From Ulva prolifera (Eukaryota > Chlorophyta > Ulvophyceae > Ulvales > Ulvaceae), in assembly GCA_023078555.1 (NCBI GenBank), contig CM041197.1, forward strand, positions 7,275,810 through 7,339,809: a stretch of DNA of 64,000 nucleotides, given 5' to 3'. This document shows positions 60,355-64,000 of the stretch, in pieces. The notes beneath the pieces are model-generated. The model was not told the origin of the DNA. It was given only the letters and a program-made list of their open reading frames with translations, and did not search any database. The position numbers and the translations under genes are program-made. Numbering within the stretch: position 1 is the stretch's first letter; each line of letters starts with the position of its first letter.

Positions 60355-62522
60355 GGCTAGCAGTGCTTCCATGTCGCGCAGTCTCTGCTCCGCTGATTCA
60401 CGATCCAGCTCGGCTGCCGCGGCGGTTGGCCGGGTCGGAGGCATGTGTTGGCAGTCACAGTGATTTTGCACGCCAGCACAGCCAATATGTGGATGTGAGT
60501 TGTGTCAAGTGTGGCTAGCAGTGCTTCCATGTCGCGCAGTCGCTGCTCGGCTCATTCGCGCATCAGCTCGGCTGGCGCAGCAGTTGGCCGGGTCGGGGAC
60601 ATCTGTTGGCAGTCACATTGCTTTTCTTCGCCAGCACAGCCAATATGTGGATGTGAGTTGTGTCCAGTGTGGCTAGCAGTGCTTCCATGTCGCGCAGTCG
60701 CTGCTCGGCTGATTCGCGCATCAGCTCGGCTGCCGCAGCAGTTGGCCTGGTCGGGGGCATCTGTTGGCAGTCACTTTGCTTTTCCTCGCCAGCACAGCCA
60801 AAATATGGATGTGACTTTTTTTTGGTATGGCTAGCAGTGCTTCCATGTCGCGCAGTCGCTGCTCGGCTGATTCGCGCATCAGCTCGGCTGTCGCAGCAGT
60901 TGGCCTGGTCGGGGGCATCTGTTGGCAGTCACTGTGCTTTTCCTCGCCAGCACAGCCAATATATGGATGTGACTTGTGTCAGGTATGGCTAGCAGTACTT
61001 CCATGTCGTGCAGTCTCTGCTCCGCTGATTCGCGATCCAGCTCGGCTGCCGCGGCGGTTGGCCGGGTCGGAGGCATGTGTTGGCAGTCACAGTGATTTTG
61101 CACGCCAGCACAGCCAATATATGGATGTGACTTGTGTCAGGTATGGCTAGCAGTGCTTCCATGTCGCGCAGTCGCTGCTCGGCTCATTCGCGCATCAGCT
61201 CGGCTGGCGCAGCAGTTGGCTGGGTCGGGGGCATCTGTTGGCAGTCACTGTGCTTTTGCTTGCCAGCACAGTCAATAAATGGACGTGAGTTGTGTCAGGT
61301 GTGGCTAGCAGTGTTTCCATGTTGCGCAGTCGCTGCTCGGCTGATTCGAACATCAGCTCGGCAGGCGCAGCAGTTGGCCGGGTCGGGGGCATCTGTTGGC
61401 AGTCACTGTGCTTTTCTTCGCCAGCACAGCCAATATGTGGATGTGAGTTGTGTCAAGTGTGGCTAGCAGTGCTTCCATGTCGCGCAGTCGCTGCTCGGCT
61501 GATTCGCGCATCAGCTCGGCTGCCGCAGCAGTTGGCCTGGTCGGGGGCATCTGTTGGCAGTCACTTTGTTTTTCCTCGCCAGCACAGCCAAAATATGGAT
61601 GTGATTTTTTTCTGGTATGGCTAGCAGTGCTTCCATGTCGCGCAGTCGCTGCTCGGCTGATTCGCGCATCAGCTCGGCTGTCGCAGCAGTTGGCCTGGTC
61701 GGGGGCATCTGTTGGCAGTCACTGTGCTTTTCCTCGCCAGCATAGCCAATATATGGATGTGACTTTTGTCAGGTATGGCTAGCAGTGCTTCCATGTCGCG
61801 CAGTCGCTGCTCGGCTCATTCGCGCATCAGCTCGGCTGGCGCAGCAGTTGGCTGGGTCGGGGGCATCTGTTGGCAGTCACTGTGCTTTTGCTTGCCAGCA
61901 CAGTCAATATATGGACGTGAGTTGTGTCAGGTGTGGCTAGTAGTGCTTCCATGCCGCGCAGTCGCTGCTCGGCTAATTCGCGCATCAGCTTGGCTGACGC
62001 AGCAGTTGGCCGGGTCGGGGGCATCTGTTGGCAGTCACTGTGCTTTTCCTCGCCAGCACAGCCAATATATGGATGTGAGTTGTGTCAAGTGTGGCTAGCA
62101 GTGCTTCCATGTCGCGCAGTCGCTGCTCGGCTGATTCGCGCATCAGCTCGGCTGGCGCAGCGGTTGGCCGGGTCGGAGGCATGTGTTGGCAGTCACAGCG
62201 CTTTTGCACGCCAGCACAGCCAATACATGGATTTGACTTGTGTCAGATGTGCTTAGCAGTGCTTCCATGTCGCGCAGTCACTGCTCGGCTGATTCGCGAA
62301 CCAGCCCGGCTGATTCGCGCATCAGCTCGGCTGACGCAGCAGTTGGCCGGATCGGGGACACCTGCCCACAGTCACAGTGCTTTTGCACGCCAGCACAGCC
62401 AATATATGGATGTGGGTGGTGTCAGATGTGGCTAGCAGCGCTTCCATGTCGCGCAGTCACTGCTCGGCTGATTCGCGTATCAGCTCGGCAGGCGCAGCAG
62501 TTGGCCGGGTCGGGGGCATATG

Positions 62523-62546
62523 CTGCCAACAGATATCTGTTGGCAG
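62523..62546. repeat. 24-bp perfect palindrome
   Basis: In 175-bp unit 62430-62604; partner of 57232 (5,291 bp apart). Confidence 0.95.
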
Positions 62547-62697
62547 TCCCTGTGCTTTTCCTCGCCAGCACAGCCAATATATGGATGTGACTTGTTTCAG
62601 GTATGGTTAGCAGTGCTTCGATGTCGCGCAGTCGCTGCTCGGCTGATTCGCGTATCAGCTCGGCAGGCGCAGCAGTTGGCCGGGTCGGGGGCATATG

Positions 62698-62721
62698 CTG
62701 CCAACAGATATCTGTTGGCAG
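62698..62721. repeat. 24-bp perfect palindrome
   Basis: In 175-bp unit 62605-62779, rightmost copy, also starting with GGTTAG. Confidence 0.95.
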
Positions 62722-63906
62722 TCACTGTGCTTTTCCTCGCCAGCACAGCCAGTATATGGATGTCACTTGTTTCAGGTATGGATAGCAGTGCTTCGATGTC
62801 GCGCAGTCGCTGCTCGGCTGATTCGCGCATCAGCTCGGCTGTCGCAGCAGTTGGCCTGGTCGGAGGCATCTGTTGGCCGTCACTGTCCTTTTCCTCGCCA
62901 GAACAGCCAACATATGGATGTGACTTGTTTCAGGTATGGATAGCAGTGCTTCGATGTCGCGCAGTCGCTGCTCGGCTGATTCGCGCATCAGCTCGGCTGA
63001 CGCAGCAGTTGGCTGGGTCGGGGGCATCTGTTGGCATTTACAGCGCTTTTGCACGCCAGCACTGCCAATATATGGATGTGACTTATATCAGGTATGGCTA
63101 GCAGTGCTTCCATGTCGCGCAGTCGCTGCTCGGCTGATTTGCGAACCAGCCCGGCTGATCCGCGCATCAGCTCGGCTGACGCAGCAGTTGGCCGGGTCGG
63201 GGACATCTGTTGGCAGTCACTTTGCTTTTCCTCGCCAGCACGGCCAACATATGTATGTGACTTTTTTCAGGTATGGCTAGCAGTGTTTCCATGTCGCGCA
63301 GTCGCTGCTCGGCTGATTCGAACATCAGCTCGGCAGGCGCAGCAGTTGGCCGGGTCGGGGGCATCTGTTGGCAGTCACTGTGCTTTTCTTCGCCAGCACA
63401 GCCAATATGTGGATGTGAGTTATGTCAAGTGTGGCTAGCAGTGCTTCCATGTCGCGCAGTCGCTGCTCGGCTGATTCGCGCATCAGCTCGGCTGCCGCAG
63501 CAGTTGGCCTGGTCGGGGGCATCTGTTGGCAGTCACTTTGCTTTTCCTCGCCAGCACAGCCAAAATATGGATGTGACTTGTGTCAGGTATGGCTAGCAGT
63601 GCTTCCATGTCGCGCAGTCTCTGCTCCGCTGATTCGCGATCCAGCTCGGCTGCCGCGGCGGTTGGCCGGATCGGAGGCATGTGTTGGCAGTCACAGTGAT
63701 TGTGCACGCCAGCACAGCCAATATGTGGATGTGAGTTGTGTCAAGTGTGGCTAGCAGTGCTTCCATGTCGCGCAGTCGCTGCTCGGCTCATTCGCGCATC
63801 AGCTCGGCTGGCGCAGCGGTTGGCCGGGTCGGAGGCATGTGTTGGCAGTCACAGCGCTTTTGCACGCCAGCACAGCCAATACATGGATTTGAGGTGTGTC
63901 AGATGT

Positions 63907-64000
63907 GCTTAGCAGTGCTTCCATGTCGCGCAGTCACTGCTCGGCTGATTCGCGAACCAGCCTGGCTGATTCGCGCATCAGCTCGGCTGACGCAGCAGTT
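63907..64000 (+). repeat. Partial monomer at the right edge, 179-bp type
   Basis: Begins with the variant box GCTTAG and shows TCACTGC and the start of the 21-bp duplication (GCGAACCAGCCTGG then GATTCGCGCATCAGC). It matches the first unit of the 179-175-175 cassettes, so a further cassette may follow outside the window. Confidence 0.85.

Larger units (their letters stand above)
54053..63906 (+). repeat. Zone V: 158-bp monomers with T-rich junctions
   Basis: Sixty-one monomers: 49 of 158 bp, 7 of 179 bp (54053, 54548, 55675, 56960, 59227, 62251, 63096), 4 of 175 bp and one of 159 bp. Many junctions read GTGACTTTTTTCAGG or GTGACTTTTTTCTGG, with T runs of six to eight (seven near 61605, eight near 60808). 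Other junctions read GAGTTGTGTCAAGTGTGG. A CTCTGCTCCGCTGATTC form with GATCCAGCTCGGCTGCC is special to this zone (55201, 56328, 58121, 58753, 60355, 60987, 63591). No 185-bp unit occurs here. Confidence 0.9.
1..64000 (+). repeat. Tandem satellite array, 158-bp basic monomer, filling the window
   Basis: Every base belongs to a head-to-tail array. Phasing on the GGCTAG box gives 393 complete monomers from 66 to 63906: 302 x 158, 52 x 179, 26 x 175, 8 x 185, 4 x 157 and 1 x 159 bp, which sum exactly to 63,841 bases. The reference monomer at 66-223 has GCTAGC at unit positions 2-7, a 21-bp block at 37-57 (GGCTGATTCGCG...), a GGTTGGCCGGGTCGG block near 71-84, and an AT-rich stretch (AATATATGG) near 130-138. 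About 96 of its 158 bases are G or C, and the plus strand is G- and T-rich. The main variable spots are unit positions 30-33, 47-51, 66-68, 84-92, 97-112, 122-125, 137-143 and 148-156. No inverted monomer was seen. There is no gene, RNA gene or dispersed element anywhere in the window, so this entry also covers all gene-free stretches. Confidence 0.98.

Noticed and set aside
1-64000. Hundreds of overlapping open frames of 60-222 codons on both strands
   Set aside because: They recur with the monomer, shift frame from unit to unit, use all frames, stop at the CTAG box and show the same peptide in every copy. No start context, codon bias or domain supports a gene.
1-64000. CRISPR array
   Set aside because: There are no short constant repeats separated by unique spacers of fixed size; the whole 158-bp unit is repeated, with variation spread along it.
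1-64000. Naming the host species or a known satellite family
   Set aside because: I do not recognise the 158-bp monomer. It is unlike human alpha satellite and other families I know well, and no unique flanking sequence is present.

Overview
The whole 64,000-base window is one uninterrupted, head-to-tail satellite DNA array. I find no protein gene, RNA gene, transposon, CRISPR array or unique-sequence island. The array runs off both ends of the window. The basic unit is 158 bp, with about 61% G+C in the reference monomer at 66-223. Phasing every unit on the GGCTAG box (GGATAG, GGCCAG or GCTTAG in variants) gives exactly 393 complete monomers between 66 and 63906: 302 of 158 bp, 52 of 179 bp, 26 of 175 bp, 8 of 185 bp, 4 of 157 bp and 1 of 159 bp. 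These lengths add up to the 63,841 bases present, so no insertion larger than 27 bp hides anywhere in that span. All monomers lie in the same orientation.

The organism cannot be named from the sequence. A satellite of this size with nested higher-order repeats points to a eukaryotic chromosome, most likely a (peri)centromeric, subtelomeric or other heterochromatic block. CpG is not depleted in the reference monomer (14 seen, about 14 expected), which argues against a heavily CpG-methylated vertebrate-like genome or for recent amplification.

Layout. Zone I (66-16096): 100 monomers, 89 of 158 bp and 11 of 179 bp. Zone II (16097-31100): 91 monomers, 29 of them 179 bp, plus one isolated 175-bp monomer at its left edge. 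Zone III (31101-34102): 19 consecutive 158-bp monomers and nothing else. Zone IV (34103-54052): 122 monomers with 21 of the 175-bp form, all 8 of the 185-bp form and all four 157-bp forms. Zone V (54053-63906): 61 monomers, mostly 158 bp, with T-rich junctions and two 179-175-175 cassettes. Partial monomers fill 1-65 and 63907-64000.

Structural variants. The 179-bp form carries an internal tandem duplication of a 21-bp block. The 185-bp form has that duplication plus 6 bp. The 175-bp form carries a 17-bp insertion that turns a half-site present in ordinary monomers into a perfect 24-bp palindrome centred on GATATC; all 26 copies read identical. On top of this lie many multi-monomer duplications (for example 491, 674, 1127, 1264, 1466, 1664, 3086, 4139, 5593 and 14,376/14,534 bp apart). 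Several look about 99% identical or better, so the array has been reshaped recently by unequal exchange or conversion. The open reading frames in the window are by-products of the repeat: 158 is not a multiple of three and the CTAG box puts a TAG stop on both strands once per monomer.
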